A DNA stretch of 64,000 nucleotides from Chloroflexus sp. (GTDB lineage: Bacteria > Chloroflexota > Anaerolineae > Anaerolineales > Villigracilaceae). The number at the start of each line of letters is the position of its first letter. Positions within the stretch are counted from its first letter, which is position 1. The stretch is taken from the NCBI GenBank assembly GCA_020723995.1, contig DYHT01000007.1:1-64000 (forward strand), read 5' to 3'. Under the pieces are notes generated by a model. That model saw only the letters and a list, made by a program, of their open reading frames with translations. It was not told the origin of the DNA and did no database searches. Positions 38,852-48,247 of this stretch are shown piece by piece. The position numbers were made by a program, and so were the translations under genes.

Positions 38852-39760
38852 ATGCCGATGCAGAAAAAACCCTCCTATCCCCTCGCCATCCTCGAGGCCG
38901 TTTTCGTCAACATTATTTGGGCCTCTTCGTTCATCATCGTCAAGTTGGCGCTCAAAGACCTTGGCCCATTGACCATCGGTGGACTGCGGTATTTTATTGG
39001 CTTTTTGTTACTGCTGCCATTCCTTTTACGCAGAGGCAGAAACTATGCGCTTCCGCGCCGCGTGTGGCTGCAACTTTTTCTTATCGGCTTGAGCGCCTAC
39101 ACCATCGGCAATGGGGCCATGTTCTGGTCGTTGAGGTATCTGCCGGCCATCACAGTCTCGTTCATGATGGGCTTGATCACGCTGCTCATCCTCTTCGGCG
39201 GCATCCTGTGGTTGCGCGAGATCCCTAATCGCATGCAGTCGGCCGGCATCCTGGTCACACTGACTGGTACAATCATGTTCTTCTCAATTGGGGTAAAGCC
39301 AGGTGAACCGCTGGGGATGGCGATCCTGTGCATTGGTCTGCTTGCATTCACGGCGTTCGGCGTCTTGGGGCGTGACGCGGCGCGCGGCCAGAAAGTGGAC
39401 ACGCTGGCCCTGACTGCCATCCCGTTAGCTCTGGGCGGTGGATTGCTGCTCCCGGTCGCCTTACTGATTGAGGGCCTGCCGCCCGCCTCGCCCGGGACCT
39501 GGGGCCTGGTGATCTGGCTGGCGGCAGTCAACACCGCCCTGGGCTATGTGATGTACAACCATTCCCTCCAGGTGCTGACCGCTTTGGAGATGAACATCCT
39601 GCTCAACCTGTCCCCGCTGTTGACGGCATTGATGGGCTGGTTCCTGCTTGGAGAACGGCTGACAGTGCTCCAGTGGATCGGAATGAGCGTCGTGGTGGTT
39701 GGTGTGGCGTTGGTGCAGCGGCCGCGCAATGAGGAGGAGGTCGAAAACGAAAAAGCGTGA
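38852..39760 (+). CDS. EamA/DMT-family transporter
   Basis: Ten predicted TM segments; VNIIWASSFIIVKLALKDLGPLTIGGLRYFIGFLLLLPFLLRRG; LNLSPLLTALMGWFLLGERLTVLQWIGMSVVVVGVALVQRPR. Confidence 0.92.
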   Translation: MPMQKKPSYPLAILEAVFVNIIWASSFIIVKLALKDLGPLTIGGLRYFIGFLLLLPFLLRRGRNYALPRRVWLQLFLIGLSAYTIGNGAMFWSLRYLPAITVSFMMGLITLLILFGGILWLREIPNRMQSAGILVTLTGTIMFFSIGVKPGEPLGMAILCIGLLAFTAFGVLGRDAARGQKVDTLALTAIPLALGGGLLLPVALLIEGLPPASPGTWGLVIWLAAVNTALGYVMYNHSLQVLTALEMNILLNLSPLLTALMGWFLLGERLTVLQWIGMSVVVVGVALVQRPRNEEEVENEKA

Positions 39761-39782
39761 ACGGCTGATCGTTCACGCTTTT
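39750..39782. terminator. Bidirectional hairpin overlapping the transporter stop codon
   Basis: AAAAAGCGTGAACGGCTGATCGTTCACGCTTTT. Confidence 0.8.
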
Positions 39783-39794
39783 GGTTGCTGGAGT

Positions 39795-39822
39795 AGAGAG
39801 GCCACAGGCCTCTCTATTTTTT
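39795..39822. terminator. Rho-independent terminator
   Basis: AGAGAGGCCACAGGCCTCTCTATTTTTTT. Confidence 0.85.
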
Positions 39823-40391
39823 TATTTCGCTGGTGCAGCCCGCAGGCGGCGCGCCAGGAGGATCACCACGAACAACGCAACCGCCATAATGACCAAGCCG
39901 GGCAGACCCACTTCGTCGGCAAAACCGGTCTGAGGCATAGCCGCAGTCGCGGTGACAGTCGGAGTAATGAGAGCCAGGGCCGTCTGGGTCTGGAGGGCGG
40001 CATTGGTGGCTATCAATGGGTCAATCACCGCCGTTGGCGAGTTTAGAACGGCCAGCACCGGGGTCGGGCTACGCGTGGGGCTGGGGGTATTGGTGGCCGT
40101 CGCCAATGGGCTGGGTAGGGCGGTCGGAGTCCAGGCCGAGGCGTCGGCAGTCTGGGTCATCGCCTGTGCCACTTGCACATTCTGCGCCTGGATGGTCGCC
40201 TGTTGTGCGGCGGTGGCAACCTTTTGGCGGGGCAGGATGATCAGTGCATAAGCAGCCATGCAGGCGATGGACAGGAACACGACGCCTGCCAGAATGCCGG
40301 CCGCGATCAGGAAGGTACGATTATTGGATTCCTCTTTTAGCGGAGGCAGTGCATCATTGTCGAGATTGGAATCATTGTCTTGGCCTAACAT
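39822..40391 (-). CDS. Membrane-anchored protein with LPXTG-like (MPQTG) C-terminal sorting signal
   Basis: N-terminal TM (FLIAAGILAGVVFLSIACMAAYALIIL); Thr/Pro/Ala-rich region; C-terminus AAMPQTGFADEVGLPGLVIMAVALFVVILLARRLRAAPAK. Confidence 0.7.
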   Translation of the reverse strand: MLGQDNDSNLDNDALPPLKEESNNRTFLIAAGILAGVVFLSIACMAAYALIILPRQKVATAAQQATIQAQNVQVAQAMTQTADASAWTPTALPSPLATATNTPSPTRSPTPVLAVLNSPTAVIDPLIATNAALQTQTALALITPTVTATAAMPQTGFADEVGLPGLVIMAVALFVVILLARRLRAAPAK

Positions 40392-40415
40392 GGCGTCCTC
40401 CTTGCGTGAATTATA

Positions 40416-41471
40416 TCATCCCAGCACTTCCAGATTGACCAGCGGAACGGCGACTTGTCGGCTCCTCTCCAGGCGTACCTCGCCAGCCACCGCGCGCAGC
40501 CCGCTGGGCATGGCGGTCAGGCCTGGCAGCAGCCTCACCAGTGTGCCAATTTCGCCCATGTGAGGCGCCCGTACCAAACGTACCTGCTGGCCAGGGGTAA
40601 ATGCTGTCACTTCATGGGGCATCGGCGGTGGTTGGGCAACCGGCAGGGGAATAATGATTTCAGGTGCTGCGCCGGTGTGGCGGTTGAATGGTTCTCCATT
40701 GGCCGTCACCTCGCGCTTGGCATTGGTGATCAAAAGCTTATACGCCGCACTGTTCATTGGCCGGTTACCGAAGCCGTCAATCACCACCAACGGGAACCTC
40801 GCCTGCATGGCGAGCGGCAGCAAAGTGGAAGAGAGACTGCCCAAGATCAAGCCGCGCACCGGCAAGTCGCCGGCCGCCCGCAAGGCAGCCGCGTCGTTAC
40901 AGGTGCCGGCCAATACGATTGAACCGCGCAGGATGACGTCTATTCGGTTGGCGGCCAATGGCTCGTCGGGTGCAGAAAGCAAAGGCATCATCAGCCCGAT
41001 ATCTACGCGGCCATTGCCCCACACGCCCTGTACAAGAGCGCCGTTGACCGTGATCTCTGCGCCTCGTTCAGGGATAAGGCGGGTAATGGTCCCGGGCATC
41101 CCGGCGCGCAATTCATACGTCCCATCGCCGACTTCCAGCAAGACGCGCCCACCGCCCACCGCCACAACGTGCCCGTTATGCGGCGCGCGCATGGTTTTTC
41201 GCGACAACCCGCCGCGCGTGGCGATAACCTGGTTCTCTTCGATGCGGTCGCCAGTCCTGACGCGCATCAGATCGTCCGCCGCGTCCTCCGAAATCCCGAA
41301 TTGGGAGGCTACATCCAGCAAGGTGTGTCCCCCTCCGTAATTGGCTTCCGCAATGACATCCAGGGGCGTGATTTTCTGGCCCATGCGGACAACCACCCTC
41401 CCAGGAACGGGGAGGAGACGTTCGCGGCGCAGGGTGGTCAGAGGCAAGATATGGGCAACGGGAGCAAGCAT
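40416..41471 (-). CDS. Uncharacterised protein downstream of the MutL-like gene
   Basis: Start MLAPVAHILPLTTLRRERLLPVPGRVVVRMGQKITPLDVIAEAN, 8 nt after the MutL-like stop. Contains a barrel-sandwich-like segment GGLSRKTMRAPHNGHVVAVGGGRVLLEVGDG. Confidence 0.75.
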   Translation of the reverse strand: MLAPVAHILPLTTLRRERLLPVPGRVVVRMGQKITPLDVIAEANYGGGHTLLDVASQFGISEDAADDLMRVRTGDRIEENQVIATRGGLSRKTMRAPHNGHVVAVGGGRVLLEVGDGTYELRAGMPGTITRLIPERGAEITVNGALVQGVWGNGRVDIGLMMPLLSAPDEPLAANRIDVILRGSIVLAGTCNDAAALRAAGDLPVRGLILGSLSSTLLPLAMQARFPLVVIDGFGNRPMNSAAYKLLITNAKREVTANGEPFNRHTGAAPEIIIPLPVAQPPPMPHEVTAFTPGQQVRLVRAPHMGEIGTLVRLLPGLTAMPSGLRAVAGEVRLERSRQVAVPLVNLEVLG

Positions 41472-41478
41472 GGGATCT

Positions 41479-43236
41479 TTAGCCTTCAATCGTCCAAAGC
41501 CACTTCTTGAGCAACTCGCGCCGTTGTCCGTGGTCGGCCGGGAAACGCAGCGGCCGGCCGCGGGCGTCAATGACCACACCCAGCGCCGTCCCGCTGACGG
41601 TCATATTGCCGCCGCGTCCCACCCCAAAGCCAACGTCGGCGTGATGTAGCGGTTCGAGGAACAATCGTCCGGATTGGCCGCTGGGCAAGGGCAGCACTTC
41701 CAACGCACCCTGCTTGACCTCCAGCAGGGTCTCGTTGCCGTTTTTATCGACCAGCCGGACGCGCAGAATGGGCGTCCCGGGCTGAGCCGATATGACCGGC
41801 GCGACAACGCTGGCCAGCCCGAGGAAGGCGCCCGATTCAAGCACTTGGATAGGCAGGATAGAATTCAAATTGGCAGCCGCACCCAGGGCCGGCAACAGGT
41901 TATTCTGATCCAGGATCAACGTAGTGACCCCCACCGGCTGGATCGCATCCAACAGGATCATCAGACTCTGGCCCAGCGTGGGCGCGTTGGTAATGGCGCT
42001 GCCTGCGGCCAGAATGGGCTCAAAAAACGGGGTCATACCGGGCACCAGCCATTGGGTTTGATGGGAAAAGTCTTTACTCGTCGCGTTCAAGGCCAGGTAA
42101 AGCGCCTGGCGGGTAATCGCCTGCTCGAGCGCCAGGTCCTCAGTCGTAGCCGGCAGGGTGGTCGGATAAAGTGATTTCTGTTGCAGGTAGTCTTGCACCA
42201 CGCCGGAGGGGATATCCAGGGGTAGCCAGCGGATGATATCTTCGATGTTTGTGTACCCCAGCAAACCAGCCAGCCCTTCACCCAGGCCGAACTGTGGATA
42301 GACTCCCAGCGTTAATTTGCCTCCGAAGGCGGCTGCCACGGTAGCGGCCGAGGCGCCAATGTCAATCCCCAAAATGCCCTTGCGGGAATCGTAGACCTGG
42401 CTGAGGAAGCGGATGATGCGACCCTGGGCATAGGCGGTCGGCATGAGATTACCGCCCGCCCAGGCATTGAGTTCTTCCACGCCGCCGATCTGGCTCCTGC
42501 GGATCGCAGTGTAGAGATCGGCTAAGCTGCGTTGAGCGGGCAGGAGGTCCTCGGTTTCGAGCGTCGGGCGCAGGTTAGCGCCGATGGTCAGGGAGGATGT
42601 AAGCGATTGGAGCGAGGCTTTGACCTCGACGGCTAAATTTTGGTTGCCAACGAATAACACCGCCGGGCGATTTTCTGCCGGCAGCAGGTAACAGGCCAGG
42701 CCGATGGTCTCGAGAAGTTTCTGCATGGCGCGCGTCGCGCCGCCATCCGTGCCGCCGGCGATCAGGATGAGGTCCGGGCGCAGTTTCAGCAGGCTGTCAA
42801 TCTGTTCCCCCGGCTTGCGCCGGTCGTTCATGCCGATAGTATCCACCACGCGCGAATATATGGTACGCGCCAGCCGATGAGCGCTCTTGAAGGAAACGTC
42901 CACCAGCAGCCCCACAACCGCCGTCTTTAGGGGCGGCCCGGCAGAAATGGTCGCCGCGAAGGCATCCACGCCGCTGCTTTCCTGGGAAGGCAGGATCAGG
43001 CGTAGATTGGCATCCAGGAACTTGCGGCCGGTGACTGTCTGCAGGTTTTCGATCGCCTGGTGTACGCCCTCGCCGACATTTTTGAACGGCGCACTGGCGG
43101 TGGTCATGGCTTGACCGGAGGCGATGAAACGGTAATAGCCCTCGACCACATCAAAGAGAATTGCGCGCGTCGTCGAGGCGCCGACATCTAATGCCAGGAG
43201 GGAATCAATGTCAACCAGCGAGGTAGGCATAGCCAT
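41479..43236 (-). CDS. MutL/GlmL (glutamate mutase accessory)-like ASKHA ATPase
   Basis: DSLLALDVGASTTRAILFDVVEGYYRFIASGQAMTTASAPFKNVGEGVHQAIENLQTVTGR; LILIAGGTDGGATRAMQKLLETI; ILGIDIGASAATVAAAFGG. Confidence 0.85.
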   Translation of the reverse strand: MAMPTSLVDIDSLLALDVGASTTRAILFDVVEGYYRFIASGQAMTTASAPFKNVGEGVHQAIENLQTVTGRKFLDANLRLILPSQESSGVDAFAATISAGPPLKTAVVGLLVDVSFKSAHRLARTIYSRVVDTIGMNDRRKPGEQIDSLLKLRPDLILIAGGTDGGATRAMQKLLETIGLACYLLPAENRPAVLFVGNQNLAVEVKASLQSLTSSLTIGANLRPTLETEDLLPAQRSLADLYTAIRRSQIGGVEELNAWAGGNLMPTAYAQGRIIRFLSQVYDSRKGILGIDIGASAATVAAAFGGKLTLGVYPQFGLGEGLAGLLGYTNIEDIIRWLPLDIPSGVVQDYLQQKSLYPTTLPATTEDLALEQAITRQALYLALNATSKDFSHQTQWLVPGMTPFFEPILAAGSAITNAPTLGQSLMILLDAIQPVGVTTLILDQNNLLPALGAAANLNSILPIQVLESGAFLGLASVVAPVISAQPGTPILRVRLVDKNGNETLLEVKQGALEVLPLPSGQSGRLFLEPLHHADVGFGVGRGGNMTVSGTALGVVIDARGRPLRFPADHGQRRELLKKWLWTIEG

Positions 43237-43911
43237 TTAGAGAAAGGATGCGATGAAATTCAATAAAAAGTACACACGCTCGATCAGCGCGGTCATGGCG
43301 GCGGCATAAGCACCCGCAAACAAAACGCCAAAAGTAATGGCGATGAAGACCTGGCCGATGCCGCCCAACACGTCAATCAGGCGGCCGCTCTGCGGGCCGC
43401 TTGGGGTGGCTTTGGCGCTGAAGTGGAAATAAGCCAGCGTGGTCAATGTGCCGATCAGGATGATGCTGCCCTCAAAAAGGCGTTCTGGAATGCTGCCGAC
43501 CGTCTCGAGATCAAAGAGATTGATCGAAGCCAGGATCTGCGGGAAGAGCGTACCAAGCACCGCGCCGCCCACTGCTATCGCTGCGCCTGCGCCGACCATG
43601 AAAGCCATTGCCGGGTTGCCCAGCCGCGCCGTGCGGGGTGAGAGCTTCATCAGGAGTAATACTCCTAACAGGAGCGGGACTAGAATCAGGCTGCGCTCCA
43701 GCATATTACCGGAAAGCAAGGGCTGGACGAGCTTCGGCGATAACACCTGGTGCCAGGCCATCGCAGCCGCGTATCCAGCCGACACACCGATAAAAATGTG
43801 GATCGCCAACCGGAAGAGCGGGTTATCTCCCACCAGGTAGCTCAATACCATCAGTGTCAAGAGAAAACTCACGCTGGCTGTGATGAGGTCTAAAGAAATC
43901 CAGGCAGGCAT
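43237..43911 (-). CDS. Polytopic membrane protein of the MutL-like operon
   Basis: 224 aa, about 6 hydrophobic segments; abuts the MutL-like gene. Confidence 0.8.
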   Translation of the reverse strand: MPAWISLDLITASVSFLLTLMVLSYLVGDNPLFRLAIHIFIGVSAGYAAAMAWHQVLSPKLVQPLLSGNMLERSLILVPLLLGVLLLMKLSPRTARLGNPAMAFMVGAGAAIAVGGAVLGTLFPQILASINLFDLETVGSIPERLFEGSIILIGTLTTLAYFHFSAKATPSGPQSGRLIDVLGGIGQVFIAITFGVLFAGAYAAAMTALIERVYFLLNFIASFL

Positions 43912-43914
43912 CCG

Positions 43915-46428
43915 TTAAGCCCCTTCCTCAGGCATGTTCCGGCGGGTGTGCCAGGCAGCGACAGCGCTCCACAGGCCGCCGATCAGGATCATCGTCACAG
44001 CCAGGAACAGGCCGACGCTGAACGCATCCCAGTAGCGCCGCGCCAGGCCAGGGCCTGGAAAAGCTTGCTCGTTGGCCTGCTCGTAAGCCTTCCCGCCCGC
44101 CAGACCGGTCACCAGCCCCTTGACCTGCTGCGAATCATAATAAGGCCGGATCATGGGCTCAGCCTGGGCAGAGATGACCATGATCATTGGTGTCTCTTTC
44201 AGATAAGGGCCGGCCTGTTCGATCCAGATGCGGCCGGTGTCAGCGTTATCGGTCAAAATGATGAGGGCGGCAAAATCGCTCAGATTCTGGACGCCCTGGA
44301 GCGGCGGGGGCTGCCAGGCGGGAGCGCCCTCAAAGCTGTAGGCTGCGGTCACAGGTGGGTTCTCAGCGAAACCCAGCACGCCTGCCGGCCCTCCGGCCAG
44401 GTAGCCCAAATTGACATATCCCAGACCGCTCTGGTAGCCGTGCGCGGCCTGGGTGGTCATCAAGAAATGTTCCGCCAGCAGCGGGCCGGTCGGCGAGGTG
44501 GAGATGATCGCCAGGCGAGGTCCTCTAAACAGTAAGTGATCAATCACCGGCGCAGCCGCAGCCTCCAATTCACCGGAGAGCGCCGGTTCGTAATCAAAGA
44601 CGATGAGAACCGGCGAATTTGCTCCCATCCCGTTGATCAGTTCCCGGGTGGGGCCTAGCTCGGTTGGATAAACACTCCCAGGAACAATATGAATGCCGGT
44701 CACGATTGGCAGGCTGGCTGCCAGGATCAACACCAGGGCAATGACCCAGCGCAGGATGCGGGCCGACGGCATCCGCGACTGGCTCCTTAGCGGCCGGGGT
44801 TCGCCTTCTGTGGAAACCAGTCGTTCCAGGCTGGCTGCGTGACGCTGCTGGCTCTCGGTCACATGCAGCTTGGTGGAATATGCTGGCTGCTTACGCAGCA
44901 GCCCCAGCCCCGGACCCAGGGGAAGTACACCACTCAGACCGGCCAGCGGTCCACCCGCAGCCGACTCCTCTCCCGCATTCTCTTGCGGGACCTCGCTCTC
45001 GGCCATCACCGCCTCGACCGGACGCATGGCCTGCACCCAGGAGGGCAGTTCTCCCGGCTCGAGCGTTTCCGCCCTCTCGGTTGGTTTGCCAGCCGCGGAC
45101 TGCTCACCCTCTTCCGGCCCCAACATGGATAGCCAATCCGGCACTTCCATCGGGAAGCCTGCCCGGCTATCTTCTGCCGGTATACTCATCGGCTCTTGCG
45201 CGCCAGTTGGCGGGGAAACTTCAGCCAAGGGAGCGACCTTCTCGAAATCTGTGGCTGTAAGCCAGTCGGGCAGGGGTTCCACTGCGCCGGTAAAAGCCTG
45301 TGCAGCGGCTTTTTCTTCTTGAGCAGAAACCGCATCGGCGTTCAATGCAGCCAGCCAGGCGGGGATCTCTTCGGCCGGAGCCGCTGCCTCAGGCGTGAGG
45401 GTTGTCGCGCTGGGTCGCTCTAGCTCAGAGAAGGCGCTGGCTTGCAGTTTTTCCAACCAGTCCGGAGATTCTCCAAAAGGTGCAGCTTCTGGCGCGGGTT
45501 TCTCAGGCGCAGTCTCAGGCGTGATAATTGGCGCAACAGGTCTCTCTGGTTCAGAGAAGGCGCTGGCTTGTAGTTTTTCCAGCCAATCCGGAGATTCTTC
45601 AAAAGGTACATCAATGCGCGGTAATTCGTGCGTCTGCGCTTTGGATTCCTCCTGCAACTTCAGCATCCAGTCAGGAAAGTCCTCAGACGGCGCGGAGGCC
45701 GGCTCGGCTGCCGCTGGAACCGGCTTTTTCTCGGCTTCAGGCTGCGCAGGCGCAGATCCGCTTTTCAGGTCAGAAAACCAATCCGGCAAGCCTTCTAGAG
45801 AAACGGCCGCGCTCGCTTCGGACGGGAAGGGCGGCGCTTCGCTCGTCGGCCGCGCTTGGGCTTCTGCCTCGCCCTGGCGCAAGCGTCCCAACCAGTCAGC
45901 GCCTTCCGGTTGTGCGTGGGGCTTTTCCTCGGCAGAAGTTTCTGGTTGTGGTTGGGGCTTTGCGTGGATATCGGCAAGCCACTCCGGGATGTCCTCCTCG
46001 GAGCTGGATTCAAAACCGGCCAGCCAATCTGGCAGTTTTACCTCGACTGGCTGCGGGGCAGGCTCAGTTTCGGGTGCAGGCAGCCGGCTCTCGGTCGCAA
46101 ACGGTTTCGCAGGTTCTGCAGGGGGAGTTCCATCATCCTGGCCGCGTAAATTCCGCAACCAAGCGGGCAGCGCCCGTTCCAGTTCAGCGGTATTCTTCTT
46201 GGTAGGTACATCGCCAGGCTGGATTGATCCCTGCTCTCCGAAAGAGGCTATAACCCTTTCAAACTCGGTTGTTTGTTTCTTTACCGGCTGTTCGCCGGGG
46301 TGAATCGGCTCGAAGTCATCGGGTGAGAGGGCCACCAGCGGTTTCAGGCGCGCCCCGCAAAACTTGCAGACATCCAGTTCCTCTGGATTGGGCTTGGCGC
46401 ACATCGGGCAACGCAGTTCGGCCATCAC
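43915..46428 (-). CDS. Large protein with N-terminal zinc ribbon, about 12 'PDWL..L' motifs, two TM helices and a C-terminal extracytoplasmic domain
   Basis: MAELRCPMCAKPNPEELDVCKFCGARLKPL; repeats PDWLAGF, PEWLADI, ADWLGRL, PDWFSDL, PDWMLKL, PDWLEKL (x2), PAWLAAL, PDWLTAT, PDWLSML, PSWVQAM; TM at RILRWVIALVLILAASLPIV and the C-terminus. Confidence 0.85.
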   Translation of the reverse strand: MMAELRCPMCAKPNPEELDVCKFCGARLKPLVALSPDDFEPIHPGEQPVKKQTTEFERVIASFGEQGSIQPGDVPTKKNTAELERALPAWLRNLRGQDDGTPPAEPAKPFATESRLPAPETEPAPQPVEVKLPDWLAGFESSSEEDIPEWLADIHAKPQPQPETSAEEKPHAQPEGADWLGRLRQGEAEAQARPTSEAPPFPSEASAAVSLEGLPDWFSDLKSGSAPAQPEAEKKPVPAAAEPASAPSEDFPDWMLKLQEESKAQTHELPRIDVPFEESPDWLEKLQASAFSEPERPVAPIITPETAPEKPAPEAAPFGESPDWLEKLQASAFSELERPSATTLTPEAAAPAEEIPAWLAALNADAVSAQEEKAAAQAFTGAVEPLPDWLTATDFEKVAPLAEVSPPTGAQEPMSIPAEDSRAGFPMEVPDWLSMLGPEEGEQSAAGKPTERAETLEPGELPSWVQAMRPVEAVMAESEVPQENAGEESAAGGPLAGLSGVLPLGPGLGLLRKQPAYSTKLHVTESQQRHAASLERLVSTEGEPRPLRSQSRMPSARILRWVIALVLILAASLPIVTGIHIVPGSVYPTELGPTRELINGMGANSPVLIVFDYEPALSGELEAAAAPVIDHLLFRGPRLAIISTSPTGPLLAEHFLMTTQAAHGYQSGLGYVNLGYLAGGPAGVLGFAENPPVTAAYSFEGAPAWQPPPLQGVQNLSDFAALIILTDNADTGRIWIEQAGPYLKETPMIMVISAQAEPMIRPYYDSQQVKGLVTGLAGGKAYEQANEQAFPGPGLARRYWDAFSVGLFLAVTMILIGGLWSAVAAWHTRRNMPEEGA

Positions 46429-47075
46429 TTACCCCCCGATGGGGGGTTGCTCCCCCCGTACGGTCGTTCAGCGCCAAACAGGACGCGTAGACCGGTCGTC
46501 AAGGCGCCCAGGGCAACACCGATCAAAATGCCGCGCGCCCCGGCCGCCGCCAGTACCTGGGCAATGAACGGACGGATCATGTCACTCAAGATCGGTACGC
46601 TGCCAATGAAGGGCAGCGGCGCGCTGCCCAGTAAAATCAATAAAGCTGTAGCCAGGAAAATCACCGAAAACAGATTATAGCGCCGATGCAGCAGGCGGAT
46701 GCTGGCGTAAGTCAGCGTGACAACCAACATAGCCATCAGACTGGTCTCGACTGGCAACTGGACCGCATTGAAGATCAAGCTCATCGCAGGGTGATCTGGT
46801 CGCAACCACAGGCCAAGCAGCAGCGTGATGAGCATGAAAAGGACCAGCATCAGACTAAAAAATCCACCCTTTTTCTTGTTACGGATCTTATCTGCATGGA
46901 CAGCCAAAAGATTGAAGAGGCCGATGAAAACGGCAACCGCAGCCAAGATAATTACCCAATTTAGAATCGTAATGCGCAGGTTGACCAGAACAGGCGCCCC
47001 GATAAAGTAACCCACCAGCACGATGAGACCGGTTGCCATGGCAATGGCGGTGGAGAACAATCCCTTCAGCTTCAC
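46425..47075 (-). CDS. Polytopic membrane protein of the MutL-like operon
   Basis: 216 aa, many hydrophobic segments; 4-bp overlaps with both neighbours. Confidence 0.8.
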   Translation of the reverse strand: MKLKGLFSTAIAMATGLIVLVGYFIGAPVLVNLRITILNWVIILAAVAVFIGLFNLLAVHADKIRNKKKGGFFSLMLVLFMLITLLLGLWLRPDHPAMSLIFNAVQLPVETSLMAMLVVTLTYASIRLLHRRYNLFSVIFLATALLILLGSAPLPFIGSVPILSDMIRPFIAQVLAAAGARGILIGVALGALTTGLRVLFGAERPYGGSNPPSGGK

Positions 47076-47833
47076 AGCAAACCTGCCAGTTTAAGTATGG
47101 CGCCGGCGAGGATGGCAATCACGACCAACCAGCGCAGGATATCTTGAACAATCAAGCTAGCCGAGTGGAAAGGCCTGGCTTTGATGTAAGCTCCGGCTGC
47201 GAACAATTCCTCGCCAATCAGTGGGTCCTGCGCGCTGGCGTAAATGATAGCCTGGGCCGGCAGGTTATCGCTGGCGGCCAGGCTGACACTACCTTCACGC
47301 CCGGCAGGGCTGCTTCGGTCGGCGGCAGCGGTCAATAAAGCCACCTCGATGTCGAAATTCCCCATCAGGAGGTTAGCCGAGACTTCTTCATCGTGCATCA
47401 CCGGCAGTGTCCCAGCCGCGTAGGAGAAGGGCGTCAGGCCGGTCAGGCGCGCGGCAGTCACATCATAGCCGGTGGAGAGAACCGCTTGATCGGAGGCTTG
47501 AAGCGCAACCTGGGAAAGAATGGCAACCGCGCCGTCGCCTGAGGTCGCCACCGGAGGCCGGTCGCTGGCTGAAGTCAGTTCTGCAACGCGGCGCAGCATT
47601 TCCAAGCCGGCCAATTCAGCCGCGCACTGGGGTGTGGTCAGCCCCGCTCGACCCAAAGAGATATGCAGACGGCTGCCTTCTTCCACAGCCAGGCCGATGG
47701 CTTTCTGCAGCCGGTCGAAAGCGGGTATCTCTCGAAATACTGGCGTGGACTTCCGGCGCAAGAAAGCCAGGCTTGCCATTAAGATTGCGCTGAGAATAAC
47801 GAACCCTGAGCCAGCCAATCCGATCCAGTTCAC
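47072..47833 (-). CDS. DUF6754-like membrane protein
   Basis: Terminal TM helices; AFDRLQKAIGLAVEEGSRLHISLGRAGLTTPQCAAELAGLEMLRRVAELTSASDRPPVATSGDGAVAILSQ. Confidence 0.75.
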   Translation of the reverse strand: MNWIGLAGSGFVILSAILMASLAFLRRKSTPVFREIPAFDRLQKAIGLAVEEGSRLHISLGRAGLTTPQCAAELAGLEMLRRVAELTSASDRPPVATSGDGAVAILSQVALQASDQAVLSTGYDVTAARLTGLTPFSYAAGTLPVMHDEEVSANLLMGNFDIEVALLTAAADRSSPAGREGSVSLAASDNLPAQAIIYASAQDPLIGEELFAAGAYIKARPFHSASLIVQDILRWLVVIAILAGAILKLAGLL

Positions 47834-48099
47834 GCAATACCTTCCTCTCGCAAAAACGCGGTGAATGCTTGCGTCTCTGCGCCATCTTCGAGCAGATGCG
47901 CCAGTGCATTGATCTTGGTTTTCGATAATGCCGGACGCAGGAGTGGTTCTCCGAAGTACAACGCCTGCGCGCCGAGCAGGGTCAGCGGCCCGGCAGCCTC
48001 CAACACCCAGGCAGCCAGGTTTTCTAATCCTCGGCGGCGCAGGAAATCAGCCCAAATTGGCCAGTAAGCACGCAAGTCAGGAACAGTATCCCTCTGCAT
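47830..48099 (-). CDS. Small uncharacterised protein, first gene of the MutL-like operon
   Basis: MQRDTVPDLRAYWPIWADFLRRRGLENLAAWVLEAAGPLTLLGAQALYFGEPLLRP; 4-bp overlap with the DUF6754-like gene. Start may be 48141. Confidence 0.65.
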   Translation of the reverse strand: MQRDTVPDLRAYWPIWADFLRRRGLENLAAWVLEAAGPLTLLGAQALYFGEPLLRPALSKTKINALAHLLEDGAETQAFTAFLREEGIA

Positions 48100-48247
48100 A
48101 TTACGCCTATACGCTACCAGTATAGCACACCCACACCCCATTTGAGTTTACATTACAGTTAATTTCATACGATTTTATATCCGCACGCACAATCGGTCAA
48201 GTAGCCATAGTATAATGCAATTGAAGATTCTTCTATTTGAGGATACC

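Noticed and set aside
41479-43236. Calling a glutamate mutase (methylaspartate) pathway from the MutL/GlmL-like gene
   Set aside because: No glmE/glmS subunits adjacent; the gene sits in an operon of uncharacterised membrane proteins, so a pathway assignment is not supported.
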